A stretch of 64,000 bases of DNA, from contig CM053252.1 in the NCBI GenBank assembly GCA_028583405.1, positions 32,555,562 through 32,619,561 on the forward strand, written 5' to 3'. Below are positions 22,703 to 35,849 of this stretch, piece after piece. The position numbers and the translations under genes are program-made. The notes below the pieces were generated by a model. That model did no database searches. It was not told where the DNA came from and saw nothing but the letters and a program-made list of their open reading frames with translations. This stretch comes from Pogonophryne albipinna (lineage: Eukaryota; Chordata; Actinopteri; Perciformes; Artedidraconidae). Each line of letters starts with the position of its first letter. The stretch's first letter is position 1.

Positions 22703-24534
22703 GTAATATAGTGCATCTCGGTGCTATGCTACTAACGCTACTTTCCTAAATCTGCATCACCTCAGGCTGCCCTTAGCTGGCAAGGGTGTACTGAAGAAAT
22801 TACGCAAGCCCCACTGTGGTTTTCCTTATCTTTAGTCACATCACTGTGCACCTTATGCTAGCTCTGTTTGTGTTGACTGCTGTATGAAGAGAAAGTGCCC
22901 TGTTTAACCTCAAAGCAGCACACCCAGTGCACAGAGCAGTAACCATTGTTGAGTCAGTGCGGTTGTTGATAACGTTAACTACATAAAGTTACAGCTCACT
23001 AAACATGTATTATTTAATGTCAACTCTCAAACCTGGTTTCCCTTTCAGTTAATGGAAGCCTGTCTGAGGCAGTTCCTGAATGATGTACTTTTTTAGCTTC
23101 TACGTACTTTAAATGCAGAGTTTGAAGAAGTACTCATATATTGTACAAGTAGAGTGTAGGAATACTTTGTAAATTATACCCAAATACTGTAGTTGAGTGA
23201 ATGTACTTGGTTACTTTACAGCACTGCTACGTACATTAAATGAATGCAGAAGTTCCCAGAAAATCCTCTAGATTCTGAAATGTATTTGTGTTACAGGTGT
23301 GTCTGTCTGCTGAGAAACAAGGAGAACAAATATACTGCTTTTGTAATAAAAGATAATGCAGGCAGTTGCGCTAATGCTAGGTGAGAAACAAATGGTTCTG
23401 TTTGCTGAGGTTGAGTGTGGTGTTGGTTTATTGGTGTATGATTATTTGCTGTTGAGCGGTCATTAGTTTCATTCAGTCACTCATTACAAAGACAGTTCAT
23501 CCAGTAGTCTGACATCTTGGATTGTTGCAATCTCTTTGCCTTCCGGCATTATAATGTGATTGAACACACTCAGACGACACCATGCAAGAAGAAGTATAAT
23601 GAAGCATCTCAGAACAAACTGCAGCCGCCTCCATGAAACATTATTGCCTGACACAATATGTCAGAGCCAAGTGGAGAAAACAAATGAGAGTAAGGGCAGA
23701 GGCCTAAACTGGTCTGGTAACATGTTGGTTGGTTTGGTTACACCATAAACACAGGTGCATTTGTTAAAGGGAAACGTATCTCTGCCACATGCATTTGAGC
23801 ATCTCTACGATGACTATAAAGACGGCTTTTAACGATCAGGAGATTGTGTGATAATTTTTATTACTGAAGATTTTGAAGTGCTTTGATTGTTTGAGTCACT
23901 GATTCTGCAGGTTGTCTTATAGTAAATTAAGTATATTTGAGCCTGTTATAAACGGTTCAAACACGCTACACTGTATGAATATGAAACACTCCTTTCTGGA
24001 ACGTCTTGATGGCCATTTTTCACTCATGATTAATCGTATAACCCAGAAAATAATGTACAGATGGTTGAATCTATAATGGAATTACCATGGCTATATAAGG
24101 GCAAGGGAAGGACGATAATAACACAAGATAATAAATTGTGCAAAAAAGTGACACTGTCATGGAGGATTGGTCAGAGAAAACAGATTAAAAAGAAACAGTA
24201 TAGCTGCTAGTCATTCCATGTGTTTCTCTCCATCAGCAGCCTGGTGTCTCACACTGACCGCTGATCTGTGTCTGGTGACACCCACAATCCAAACACAGCA
24301 AACAGAGCAAATAGCCTCCAGGGACTCACATCAGGATCAGGTGTCGTTGCTGCTTGTGAAAGATGCGTCCGGCAGAAGCTGTTATTAAATGCTTAGCTTG
24401 TCAAGTGTCTGTCTCCCAGCCGGGTGTCCTTGTTGGTTTATAGCGGTATGACTGGACTTGTTAAGAATCTTGAGCAGGCGTCATAATTAGAGATAATGGG
24501 TTGCTCTGAGTGGGGTGAAGTTTGCATACTTAGA

Positions 24535-24732
24535 CCCTAGCCACATGGAGACGGTAACAAAAACGAACCGAATTCGATATTAAAAAAGTCTTCCGTCCAC
24601 ACGCAATCCGCACCAGAAACGTGTCCGTCCACACGAGCGCTGGAGACGTTGTAGTACATATGCCGGGCCTGTAAGTGGCGCTTCACTTCCGCCACAAAAT
24701 ACACCACGACCTGTATCGTCTCCGTGTGGCTG
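24535..24732. mobile_element. Small MITE
   Basis: About 200 bp bounded by AGCCACATGGAGACG and CGTCTCCGTGTGGCT, which are near-perfect inverted repeats. No coding sequence. The duplication is unclear and the superfamily unassigned. Confidence 0.55.
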
Positions 24733-25089
24733 CAGCGTTAATCATGCATTCATATATTTTTTAAATCCTCTGGAGCAGAGAGAGGAGCTGTGGATTATTG
24801 TTATTGATTAATGCATCAGTGTTTCTTAGGGTCAAAAACACTAAACTCACAACTTAAAATGAAAGCGTTTAGTTTATTTAATAAAAGAGCACATGACGAA
24901 AAGTGACAGTAGATATAGATTAGTTGCAATTTGTTAGTTTGCAATTATAAAAAAGAAAAACAATTATAATTTCTTTTTTTTAAAAACACCTTGAATTCCA
25001 GAGGGGGGCGCGGGGCTCCGTTGGCGGGGCGCAGCGCCCCTCCAAGACAATGGTAGGGGAAACACTGCATCTACAGTGGACACTGGAAA

Positions 25090-26950
25090 AGTACAGCTTA
25101 TCCGGAAGTGTTTTAAATAGTGATGTTGTAGTGAAAATGCATGTTTTGGAAGTAGTAGGCAAACAACTAGATACATTTGACCAGGATTATACTACACAAG
25201 TTGTATGAGAGTTTGTAAACGGATATTTGGACATAGTTTTCATCAAGAATTTCCAGCGGTGAATCAACCCCAGCAAAATGTGCGATTTATAATGTTAAAA
25301 AAATATGTAACTTTTTGCAGTGTCATTGTATCATCTTGTGTAGGTGATTTAAAAACACTTGTCCTCGTCAAAATTGCCGAAACCTTTACATCTTAATAAA
25401 GATGACTAACTGACTAAATGAGAATACTAAATGTCACCGCACCGACAGGAGTCTGCCTTTAGCTTAGCGCTCGGGACATGAATTCATGCTAACGTAGTAT
25501 AGTTCCTTAGCGTTTCACTTCTGGCAACTGAATTGAAGTTTCAGGAATTATAAAAGTAGTGTTAATATGTGGAGACTATTGTGCTCAACAAAAATCCAAT
25601 CAAAAAGTCCCATGGGTTTTTGATGAGGAAGCCCTTGCGATGCTTACTGACGGTCAGCCTACACAAATACGTCATCACTGCTATTAGCTAAAAGAATAGG
25701 AACAGTTTGAATAATTTAGTTAATTCAGCTGTTTTTATTTCTCAGTTTAACTGATCTTACATTCAGCTGTTTAGAAAATAAGCCTGGTTTGGAGCCAAAG
25801 CTTGCTGAACTGTCTACAGAAGAGGAGCATCCTACTGAGTCAAACAGCGTTAAAACCCCCTCATATCTGCTGTTCTTCCACCAGCTGTTGTTGTTGTTGT
25901 CAGTGTTTCTGCTATTTCTAGTCTCCTGATGTTACAATTATCCCTTTCAATCATCATGTTCTCACACTTCTGTGGAGTGTAAATAAACAGTAGGAAGCCA
26001 CGCAGTGACTATGCACAAATGTGTAGTGTTTGATGTGGTATGTTTAGAGATAGTTCTATCTTATTACATTCTCCAGAAACATTTGAGTCCAAAGATGCAA
26101 TTTCACGAGAAATCCCAAAAGCATTAATTACAGTGAACATCTGTTTTTGCTTTGATCTATTAAATATACATTTTTGTCCGACAAAAATCAAAAGCAAACA
26201 CAAATCTTTAAAGGCTACCACTCCGTTAAAGAGTGTGCGTGTATGTGTTTTTAAGGCCAGTGTAAAATCCAACTGAACGTCTTTAATAGAGTATTGACAT
26301 ATTTTTGTTAGCCAATCTGGAAGTTAGCATCCCAAGGGGTCCTTTGACAAAAGCAATGGGATTTCCCCATTGGATTTTGGTATATTGCAAGTCGTCCGTA
26401 AAAGTAATGTTTAACCGTAGGTGTTTTTAAATAGTGAGGTTTTGGTAAAAATGCCTGTATTTTAGAAGTAGTTAGCATGCGACTGGATACATTTGACCTG
26501 AATTATACAGCACAAGTTGTGTTAGTTTGTACATGGATGATAGGACATAGATTTGGTTTGCTCCTATTTACATCAATTCATTAAGGATTGTTCTCATTAC
26601 ATTACATTTAGCTGACGCTTTTATCCAAAGCAACTTACAATAAGTGCATTCGACCAAGAAGATACAAACTTGTTTTGTTGTTTCTTTTTTTACATTGAAG
26701 ACTTTGTGCTTGAAGTATTCCTTTAATAATGGAGACTTAGTTTGGATTCAACACAAATTGACCCTAGCGGTGAATCAACCCAAGCAAAAACTTAGGATGA
26801 GACTTCTAAATGATTAACCTTTAGCAGTCGTTGTTGTGTAGTTGATTTAAAACATTTGTCATCACCGCTTGGTTGTGTTGTATTAATAGAGTGGTATAGG
26901 AATACGTGCTCAACTGGGACATTGTTCAAATAAGCTCTGTGGCAACACAC
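25090..26950. repeat. Diverged intronic repeat pair
   Basis: Segments near 25100-25370 and 26440-26850 share long similar runs in the same order, for example GGATACATTTGACC/AGATACATTTGACC, TACACAAGTTGT and GCGGTGAATCAACCC. Further relatives of the flanking part (GCGGTTTACTTCTGGCGATT) occur near 40650. Family unknown; similarity judged by eye. Confidence 0.5.
26596..26675 (-). repeat. LINE 3'-end fragment
   Basis: CATTACATTACATTTAGCTG followed by ACGCTTTTATCCAAAGC matches the 3' tail of the LINE copy at 44728-45280. Only about 80 bp remain. Confidence 0.65.
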
Positions 26951-27339
26951 ATTTATGATACTCATCATCTTTTGTTCAGCAGGAACATATTCAAATGTTA
27001 ACACCACTTTTGGAAATGCAATCAAATGCAATTTAGACAATGTTTAGATAAATTTCAGAAGTTAAGTGGGTTAAGATAAATAATAGAACAGCTAGAACAT
27101 TTTGTTGGGTTCAGAAAGTGTCTTTCCTCTACTGTAATGCAGTCTTTAAAACCAGGAAAAGACAACAATTATATCCACAATCTCAGACGATATCCAAGAT
27201 GTTGCTTCAATATCGATGTATTGTCCAGCCCTACTTTAAATCACCTTTAGGTTGAGTAATGTTTATAGCAGCATCAACCTACCACGTGCTGAATCCCTAA
27301 CTAACACAAATAGTCTTTATAGACTTAAGGCTTGGGTTC

Positions 27340-27620
27340 AGGAAATAGAGTGGTCAATCATCAATGTGAGGTTTGGTAGTTTGATCCCCAGTCTCTGCGG
27401 TCAACACAACAAAGTGTCCTTGGGCAAAATACTAAACCCCAAATTGCTCCCTAAGGAGTGGCCAATGAATTGTGGGTGTAGGTTCATGTTTATAACTCCT
27501 GATGAGCTGTTGGGACTTTTTATAATAGCCTCTTTGTGCAGTCCATTTGACCATTTTACTCCTTCTGACACACTCCTTTTGACAGACCTTCTTAAAGCAT
27601 GCAGCACATCTTTACCCCTA
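27340..27620 (+). repeat. SINE-like interspersed repeat
   Basis: Contains GGTAGTTTGATCCCCAGTCT, which resembles a pol III B box (GGTTCGATCCC) followed by CAAAGTGTCCTTGGGCAAAA, a string I recall as very common in teleost genomes. The open frame across it is not thought to be a gene. Borders are approximate. Confidence 0.45.
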
Positions 27621-28278
27621 ACACTTGCGTGAAGATTCTGATTCTCAAAGCCTTCTTAAAATTCCTCCCCGACTCTCACTCTGAAATCCCAGAGTCTCGT
27701 CTGAAGGCACAACAGCCGACTTGAGTGTATGTACTGAATCGCAGCACTTAGTGCCAGTATGAAAACATATTCAGTAGTTTTTGTCTGCTTGAGTTTGTGC
27801 AGCTGTTGTCAAGACATTTCAAGCAGAGCAACTTTAACCCACTTCTCATTAAGCCTTGAAGAAGAACTTGAATATAATGTATCATTACCGGATCCTCCAC
27901 TTGATACAATAACAAAACCTTGAATCAACGTATTGTAAACATGTCAACAACACAAAAACACTAACCAATTTCCCTGCATTGTCATACAGACTTCCTCTTT
28001 CGTTGTCTCAATTCGTCAACATCTTCTTTTCTTCACTAAAAGCTACACTTACAAGAACCTAAATTGGGATGTTAGCTGTCACATTGTGAGGACAGTGTCT
28101 CATTTGTGCTTCCTGTTTGTAGATATGCTATATGCTAACAGCACAGGCTAACTTACACATGCAAACTGGAGAGTGCTCAGTGCCTGGTGAGTGTGCTGCG
28201 AGCCTCCATTGCCTGCCAGTCCTGCAGAGATGATGTCATTGTTTGAGGCTGGCTCTGATGCTCTCCTTGGCCACTAAG

Positions 28279-28413
<135 letters not shown>

Positions 28414-28756
28414 AATAATGGGGAGCTCAGAGCTGGGGAGGGTGGAGAGGCAGAGAGTAGGCTCAATGCCCAAGCGTATTGTTTCTCCGTTCTGCCTCTT
28501 GGTAGTGCCAGACACAGTTCCTAACTCCTCCACACCAATGGGATATCAAAGCTCCAGAAGGGTGGGAAAGAAAGAGAGGAATGCAGCTGATTATAAATAT
28601 ATAAAGTGGTTTCTGTATCTGATTTCAGGCCTGTGCGGCAAAAAACTCCCAATTTAAATCTAAAGTGTCATTTTCTTCCTTGTTATAAGATTCTTTCCAG
28701 ACAAATCAGAATCAGAAGATCTTTATTGTCATTACACTCATGTACAACAACATTTT

Positions 28757-30176
28757 ACAGGCTTCTATGCTGTTGAAATATGCCCTATTATGTTTTGGGG
28801 AGTTTTCCCCTCTCCTGTAGTGTGTTATTGAGTTTTTTGTGCATGTAAATGATACACAAAGATCCCAAAGTTCCCAAAATTGAGAGTGATTCAATTGACC
28901 TCCTTTGCAACATAGTGACATCACTATTGGTTTCTAAAGAATGTCACTCCAACACATTGTACCTGATAGGCTAAGACAGGGGTGGGGAACCTCCGGCCCC
29001 CGGGCCGTATACGGGCCGCGAGACCATTTGGTATGGCCCTCGAGGTAATTTATAAACACATGCAAAAAAGAAAAAAATTAAAGAAATCTAGACCGCAAAA
29101 TAATTAAACAAGCGAGTGCCTGTTTTTCCTGGCAACGGTCATGGTCCTTGAACACAACACGAGCCTAACGTGTCATCACGTGGTATATGTCTCGTCTGAC
29201 AGGGGTGCAATTCTGACGGAGAGCACCAGAACGCCACTCCGGGACTTCAACAAATTGCAGTACGCATAAGGAGCCGTACACATGCTGCAGTTTCTGCGTG
29301 GCTGTGTCTTAGTTGTAAGCCCAGTGGCGATCTGTTCATCTGTCATACTGATCATACAGTCAATAACTTTGTTGTTATTAGCATCAGGTTAGCTAGCTAT
29401 GCTAACGAATATAAGAAGCTTTTTCTCCAACCAGTGAGGTAAAGGCACATCTTTATATGATCATTATAGTTATCAAAAAACAAGAGAATAAAGTAAACAG
29501 GTACAAAATACTATATGACAGTAAAAAAAAGTTGTTATTAATAAAACAAGAATACAGTTTGAAAGGAGAGTGATTTGTAAAATATTCATAAAGAAAAATT
29601 AAATCTGCTTACAGTTCTGTTTCAAATGGGTGTTGAGAGATGTTTCCATAGATCTCTTCATTTTGCTCTCAAAGTGCACCAGATTGATGCTTTCAACTTC
29701 AATATATAATATAATTGAAAAAATCTTCCCGAGGGAGCATGCCCCCCTGGACCGCCCTAGAGGAGGTTAGGTCCCCCCACTTAAATCATGTCCACATGGA
29801 TAGGAAACGAAATACATTTGCACACATCTTGTGTCCATATCTTTCTGTTTGGTGGTCATGCCACAACCATGCACGTGAATGCATGCACGAGTCATGGCAA
29901 GATATCTGGATTAAGAGGTTGCTTTTTCTTTGCACAGCATGAAAGAAAGGCCAAATGAATGTGCTGTGATTTTTAAGCAGAGGTCAATAATTTGTACGGC
30001 CCTCGGAGGATGTTGAAAAAATGTAAATGGCCCTTGAGAGGAAAAAGGTTCCCCACCCCTGGGCTAAGGGGTGGACATCTCTAAGTGGTTGACGAAACAC
30101 AACAGTCGGCCAGCTAACCAATCAAAGCAGACTGGGCTCTGGTTTCAGACAGAGGGTGAAAAGAGGTGCTGCAGCA
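28757..30176. mobile_element. piggyBac-like MITE split by a hAT insertion
   Basis: 28757-28976 and 30062-30176 are the two parts of one MITE copy, judged by similarity to the copies at 46412, 61180 and 62716 (shared GTGCATGTAAATG, TGACATCACTAT, ATAGGCTAAG, CTCTGGTTTCAGACAGAGGG). The hAT 28977-30061 separates them at GGCTAAG. Confidence 0.65.
28977..30061. mobile_element. hAT transposon, non-autonomous
   Basis: Ends CAGGGGTGGGGAACCTCCGG and the complement of GGTTCCCCACCCCTG form inverted repeats of the Charlie-like hAT type. Flanks GGCTAAGA (28969-28976) and GGCTAAGG (30062-30069) match at 7 of 8 positions, as an aged duplication would. No transposase domain is recognised in the 1085 bp. Confidence 0.85.
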
Positions 30177-30191
30177 CTTTTTTTTTTTTAC

Positions 30192-31095
30192 TTTAAAGGT
30201 CCCATGTCATGGCCATTTCTACTGATCATAATTCCATTGTTGAGGTCTACTAGAATAGATTTACATTGTTCAATGTTCCAAAATCACATTGGTTTCTCAT
30301 ACAGCATCTCTGTATAGTATGTGTATTCACTCTCTGTCCTACACGGCTTGTTGGAGCTCCTGCCCCCCCCTCCCTGTGAGCCAAGTGTGCTCTGATTGGT
30401 CAGCTCGCCCACTCTGTTCTGATGAGTCCACCACCGTAACAGCGGAACATCAGTAATTATGTGTTACAATGGCGTTTGTTAGCAACTAGAAAATGACACC
30501 AGTAATGACAAACAGATGAGAATGCTGCGTGAGGTCTGGGTGCCGTGTTGGCGGCTTGCTGCTGCGCTTGCTGCTGCGCTTGCTGCTGCGCTTGCTGCTC
30601 CGCTTGCTGCTGCGCTTGCTGCTGCGCCTGCTGCTGCGCTTGCTGCTGCGCTTGCTGCTCCACCCGCTGCTCCACCCGCTGCTCCACCCGCTGCTCCGCC
30701 CTTTGAGTGGACAGTGTGAGCTGGATTACTGGTGTTGTTTCCTGGTTGCTGCGTTGGGTCTGCAAGACAGCGAGACATTGCGAAACTCAGCCTGAGAAAT
30801 CCGCGGAGCAGTGGCTGAGAAAAGATAAGTGTGTGTGTGGCTCCACGGATTGGTCCATTTGGACCTGGGCATGGTTACGTCACCATACTCAGGAAGAAAA
30901 AAATGGAAAACGAAAAATGGAAAACGAGGCATTCTGGGGCAGCATAGACAGGTCTTTTCTGTGTTAGAGTTTTACTCCCTACAGGGTGTACTTTGAGGGT
31001 TTGTGACTTTGCAGACCGTTTACATGCAGAAAAAGCTTCATAACACACAAGGGGACGGGTAATAACTGGAAAAGCATGACATGGGACCCTTAAAG
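30192..31095. mobile_element. piggyBac-like MITE, copy 1
   Basis: Ends TTTAAAGGTCCCATGTCATG and the complement of CATGACATGGGACCCTTAAA. TTAA lies at both borders, which suggests a TTAA duplication and hence a piggyBac origin (inference). An inverted, clearly related copy is at 63205-63998. It contains a 12-bp tandem repeat (30540-30705). Confidence 0.75.
30540..30705. repeat. 12-bp tandem repeat (GCTTGCTGCTGC-type)
   Basis: About thirteen imperfect units of CTTGCTGCTGCG with a terminal run of CACCCGCTGCTC. The Ala-, Gln- and Leu-rich open frames in several phases are a by-product. The related copy at 63205-63998 has no such array, so it expanded in this copy. Confidence 0.85.
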
Positions 31096-31116
31096 CATGT
31101 AAACACGACACGGTAG

Positions 31117-31729
31117 TAGGGCTGAACGATTAATCGATTTTAAATCGAAATCGCGATTTTAAATCGAAATCGCGATTTTAAATGATGCGATTATCAAATC
31201 GCAAAGCCTGCGATTTTTTTTACAATTTTTTTTTCTTTTTCTTGTGTGTCAGTCATCCACACCAATCAGAGGTGCTGTGCTCCACATGTACCAGCCATTG
31301 TTAATCAATCAGAAGCGGCCCATGATAGAAGGTGATAGACAGATTGATCCAATCACCTGCCAAGTGCTTTTGAAAGTGCCTGCCCTTTCCAAATGGCTTC
31401 CAATGGAGCTCTCCTAGATGGTTTGGTGAAACAAACCATCCGAGTCAGGTTATTAATGCTCCATCACATGTTTCTATTACAGGGTGAATCTTAAACTGAA
31501 GCTTGACTTTAAAGCAACCCAACGGAAGTGTCATGTAAGTTTAGTTCTTTCACTCGTAGCTCGGGCTGCGGGGGTGCTAGAGACGGGAGTACGTTGATAC
31601 GACCTTCCTAGCCGGAGTTATGGCCGCATTTCACAATAAACTTCCGTTGGGTCGCTTAAAAACAAATATCGCAATATTTGTCAGAAAAATCGCAATTAGA
31701 TTTTTTTTTTTCAAAATCGTGCAGCCCTA
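31117..31729. mobile_element. hAT-type non-autonomous element
   Basis: Ends TAGGGCTGAACGATTAATCG and complement of ATCGTGCAGCCCTA. Flanks CACGGTAG (31109-31116) and CATGGTAG (31730-31737) match at 7 of 8 positions. It is AT-rich with nested ATTTTAAATCGAAATCGCG repeats and no coding content. Confidence 0.8.
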
Positions 31730-31749
31730 CATGGTAGAAGCACAAAATA

Positions 31750-32600
31750 CAAATCAAAATCAAATCAAGTTTTATTTATATAGCACATTTATAAACGATT
31801 TTTGGTCGAGCCAAAGTGCTGTACATATAATAAAAATAGCCTACAATAGAGACACTTTACAGCAAATACAACAGCACAGATTGTTCAGAATATCAGTATG
31901 AGAAAAACGTCACCCTCTGTCCTTAGACCCTCACATCGTACAAGGAAAAACTTCCAGAGAAAACCCACAGTTTAAAGGGAAAAAATGGGAGAAACCTCAG
32001 GGAGAGCAACAGAGGAGGGATCCCTCTCCCAGGACGGACAGACGTGCAATAGATGCCGTGTGTAAATCGAAGAGATAATACATTTTACAGCATATAGACC
32101 GAATGTTAGGAAATGCATGTGTCTGTAATAAGAAGATGAATCCACGAGGATGTCAGCTACAATCCTGTGGAAGCCTTCAGTGAAGCAGCCTGGCGAGACC
32201 CAAGGCAGGACCGCAGAGACAGGTTCAGCCACGACCCGAAGTCCACGACTTAATCCAGAACTCAGGATAGAGGATCCAAGACACAGGACTACAGCAAGAG
32301 GATCAGCCTCGACTCCGGATCTCGGCGTAGATATAGATACAAAACAAGAAAAAAGATTTGTCTGGGTTAATCGGAACAAGAGAATACACAGACAGAGAGG
32401 GAAAAGGTCATTGGATAAAAGTTATTCTTGATAACCCTCTAGAAAGATCTCATGAACTTCCCCACTCAATCTATCAAGACCCGAGCAGTTCTATTAGATA
32501 TAGGATAAGAAACAGAGATAGGGAGCACAACAACCTATCTCTTTGTCAGATGCACAATCACTAATAATAATAACAGCACAAATATGACAATGGGCATAAT
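31750..32600. repeat. Interspersed repeat with LINE-like tail
   Basis: Begins with an (AAATC)n-like run and AAGTTTTATTTATATAGCAC, the L2-type tail reversed. It continues through AGAGCAACAGAGGAGGGATC and ACGGACAGACGTGCAATAGA, strings I recall as highly repeated in fish genomes. The TTCAGAATATCAGTATGA segment also appears in the insertion at 39743-39890. The family name is uncertain. Confidence 0.5.
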
Positions 32601-34647
32601 AGGAGACATTTCAAAATAAAAATAACTACATAAAAGTAGTGATGAAAGGACAAGAGAACTTCCCTGACAGAACAGGTTTAATTCACCCTGCTCGCACACT
32701 TCTTTGGGTTAAATAAGAATTTTAGCTCTTAATAAGAGTCATAGAATCAGAAATACTGCTACATATGCAATGACAATACACTGCGCTCATGTCCAGTGAT
32801 ATGTACTTACACTTAACTAGGGATGGACTTTCAATCTTATCACATTAGATTGGGCTATCGGCAGTAACTTTCACTTACACTACTAATCCTCTGACAAGAT
32901 GTGTCTGGCCTGCACTTGTCTAATCTGGATCACGCCTAGGCTTGATCATCCTTTGTATTAACAAACGCCCAATTGAACATGCCATTTGGTTCCATTCCAA
33001 ATATCTAATAGATATTGATGAGGCTTAGCATAACTGGGAAAGATGCTCTTTAACCCTTGCAGCTAGTGAAGACCAGAGGGCCTTTTATTTGGATCAAAGC
33101 ACTAATAAGGAATGCAGCCAGTGTCTCAGATGCATGTAATGGCTTGTTAGTGAAAGGGAAAGACTCACTCACTTGGGACAACAATAAGCGTGTAAACAGT
33201 TCAAAGTGATTGAAAACATTGTGATTCTTATTTATTTTAAGTCTTGGGCTGTTTGGAGAAATATATAGTTTTAGTCATACTTTATCTGATTTTCGACTGC
33301 TAATTATTTTTAGGCCACAGCTGATTTCTATTGGGTACAGCTACCATGGTAACAGGTATTGTTCTGGTATATTGGGAGGTGAGTTGAGGAGAAGCTTAAA
33401 CATCATACCATGCAGATTTTTCTTTAGCGAATATGTCCTTTCTAGAGAAAGAGTTCAACAGTTGATTGTGCATATTCTTTCTGGAACCCCTTAACTCCTT
33501 CCATAGGGCATATAATTTTTTTTTTCTTATGTGTTATATAAATGTCAGCATGCTGATATTTTGTAGGTTGTCCTTGCTGTTTTATTCCTGCCTCTTTTCT
33601 AATTTAAAATGAGTCCATAATTCTATTAACTCCAATAACTCGTACCATCAGATGAAATGACTGAATTTTTAACCTCATTACTTTATACTTAATCGACAAC
33701 AACAGACTCGAAGCCGACCAGCAGCAAGCCATTATCATCCAAAAATCAAATTGGCCACCTAAGCTCTCGCTAAGCAAGACGATGTTCCTGCAGTTATTCA
33801 AATCAAATGATTAGGCTATTTACGAGACGCAAAATGGGAAATATGTCAATTCTGATATGTTCACAGCCTATTTAGGAGTGATGGTTGGCAAAGGATCAGG
33901 GGTTTTATTACAAGAACCCACCCAAGCTGGGATGAGAGCTAATCCGCACTCATTCTTAAAATATTTTGTTCTCCTTCATTCACACGTACATGCCCCTGAA
34001 AATGATTAATTAAAATACACTCCTCTCCTTATGAAAGTAACACCAATGACAATTTGGTCTGACAAAAGCATATTGACCAACCAATCGACCAACTGACCAG
34101 AAGGTGTTAGCCCTAATAGACGCATACGTTATTGAATTTAAAAATACATGATTTTTTCTTCTTTTCCTCCTCCATATTTTTTAACATACAGTACCTTGTC
34201 GTTGTTTCTGTTATTTCTATTTCCATTTATTTGACATTCTATACTGTCATTACAGTGCATATTTTTGACATACTTTATATACCATGTTGTTTTATCAGAA
34301 ATTGTATAGACTTACAACGGGAAAGAGTTATCAGTAAACTGCAGATTTTACTCTACTTTCTTTACGTGAACCAACTTCCATGGAAGAACACATATTAGCC
34401 CGTATTTCAGTCATTAAAATAACCCTAACTAGTGGTTCCTGTTGGTGGTCTGTCTAGCATTGTGTCGAGAAAAAAAGAAGAATCTATGGAATAAAAAACA
34501 TGGCAACGCTTTGCTAACATGGCAACATATAAGGATATTTGGCGTTTGTAATAGCTTTGGCTCGGTCTGAACTTTTTGCGAGTGGTGGAGGCTTAAATGC
34601 TAGTGGGAGTTGGGTTTGCACTTCAGTCTTTTTTCTTTTGGTACCAG

Positions 34648-35318
34648 TAGGGATGCATATCGTTGACTTTTTTACGATACCGATACCACTGAACGATACG
34701 GATACTCAACCGATACATATCGTGATACTTTGAATATGTATCATCCCACAATTACTCCCATGAAGCGTTTTACGATATAGTTAACATGTCAAATGAATAT
34801 TAAATTCAATTGTGGGACTTCTTGGACCTTTTAGTACTGAACAAACAATGAAAAATACATAACAAATATGAAGAAAACCGATTATGGAATATCTTTTATA
34901 ACACCCGCCATCAGGTGTGCTGCGTGAATAGCACATCTTGTCAATGCAAACAGACCGTTATAATTAATGTTAAACCTGAGATTCGACTAGAGAACAAATA
35001 CATAATAGAATAATGGTCATGAGATCTCGGCATTGCACAAACAAACAAATCTCATCTTTAAAATCAACATTTGCCTTCACTTGTGAGAGAAAACAAATCC
35101 CATCACAGTTCATTTGTGGGACTTTTACCTTTCTAGTATTGAACAAACAATGAAAAATACATAAAATATGAAGAAAAACGATTATGCAATCTAATTTATA
35201 ACAATTTATAACACCCGCTATCATGGGCCATGGACTCACTTTTAATATTAAATAAAAAAAAAAAAATTGAATTAATTTTTTTTACAGTATTGAAACCGGA
35301 TACCGGTATGCATCCCTA
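34648..35318. mobile_element. hAT-type element with perfect duplication GGTACCAG
   Basis: Ends TAGGGATGCATATCG and the complement of CGGTATGCATCCCTA. GGTACCAG is directly repeated at 34640-34647 and 35319-35326, a perfect 8-bp duplication. The 671-bp element is non-coding and interrupts the ZBED-type transposase frame. Confidence 0.88.
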
Positions 35319-35326
35319 GGTACCAG

Positions 35327-35552
35327 TGATATTCACGTTCGGGTGATGCCTTTTCAAGTGAGTGTGCAAGTTTGATGTATTGCCAGCCGCGTAACCAATT
35401 TTAGTTGAACAATGCCGACAAACAGCTTTGGTTCGGTCCACCTGTCTTTGTCCGTCATCCTTGTACGTAACTGCGAAACCAAAATGTTCCCAAACCGGAG
35501 ACTTCAATGATGCTGGAGGATTGTCGAGCTCAACTTTATCTGCGTTCGCCAT
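35327..35552 (-). pseudogene. hAT transposase N-terminus with BED zinc finger
   Basis: Starts MANADKVELDNPPASL and contains a BED-type zinc finger: SPVWEHFGF near residues 18-26, VCRHC (C-x2-C) and LHTHLKRHH (H-x4-5-H) about residues 45-70. BED fingers bind the transposon ends. The frame runs into the nested hAT at HPNVNITGT and stops at the TAG that begins the insertion. On the other side of the insertion, past the duplication, the same frame resumes (34647 down to about 34545) with TKRKKTEVQTQLPLAFKPPP and ...SSDRAKAIT, typical of the region just after the BED finger in ZBED/hAT transposases. The catalytic hAT core is absent. Confidence 0.85.
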
Positions 35553-35849
35553 TTCGACAGTTCCTCAAATCACTGACTACATTTGAACGTATCCCTGTGA
35601 CCAGCTCTCATAGTATGCCTCTCGTCCAATGAAATGACTTGGTCGCTCTATGACGCGTTGAACCCAATGTGAGCAAATTACTCTGAATGCTGCGACGCAG
35701 CACTTGAGATTAAAAAAAAGTTGTTCACATTCTCATTTTTTTACGTTTAACGTTATATTCTTTCGGTACACTTCGGTACACACGTGTACCGAACCGAAGG
35801 GCCCGTATCGAATAATTTCGGTACGAGTACGTATACCGTTACACCCCTA

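Larger units (their letters stand above)
34545..35848 (-). mobile_element. hAT (ZBED-type) transposon relic, 5' part
   Basis: The right end reads ACGTATACCGTTACACCCCT, the reversed AGGGGTGTAACGGTATACGT end of a fish hAT. Inside is the start of its transposase on the minus strand. The other end is missing, so the copy is truncated near 34545, and a smaller hAT (34648-35318) sits in the coding region. Confidence 0.7.

Noticed and set aside
30457..30795. Ala-, Gln- and Leu-rich frames on both strands
   Set aside because: By-product of a 12-bp tandem repeat within a MITE.
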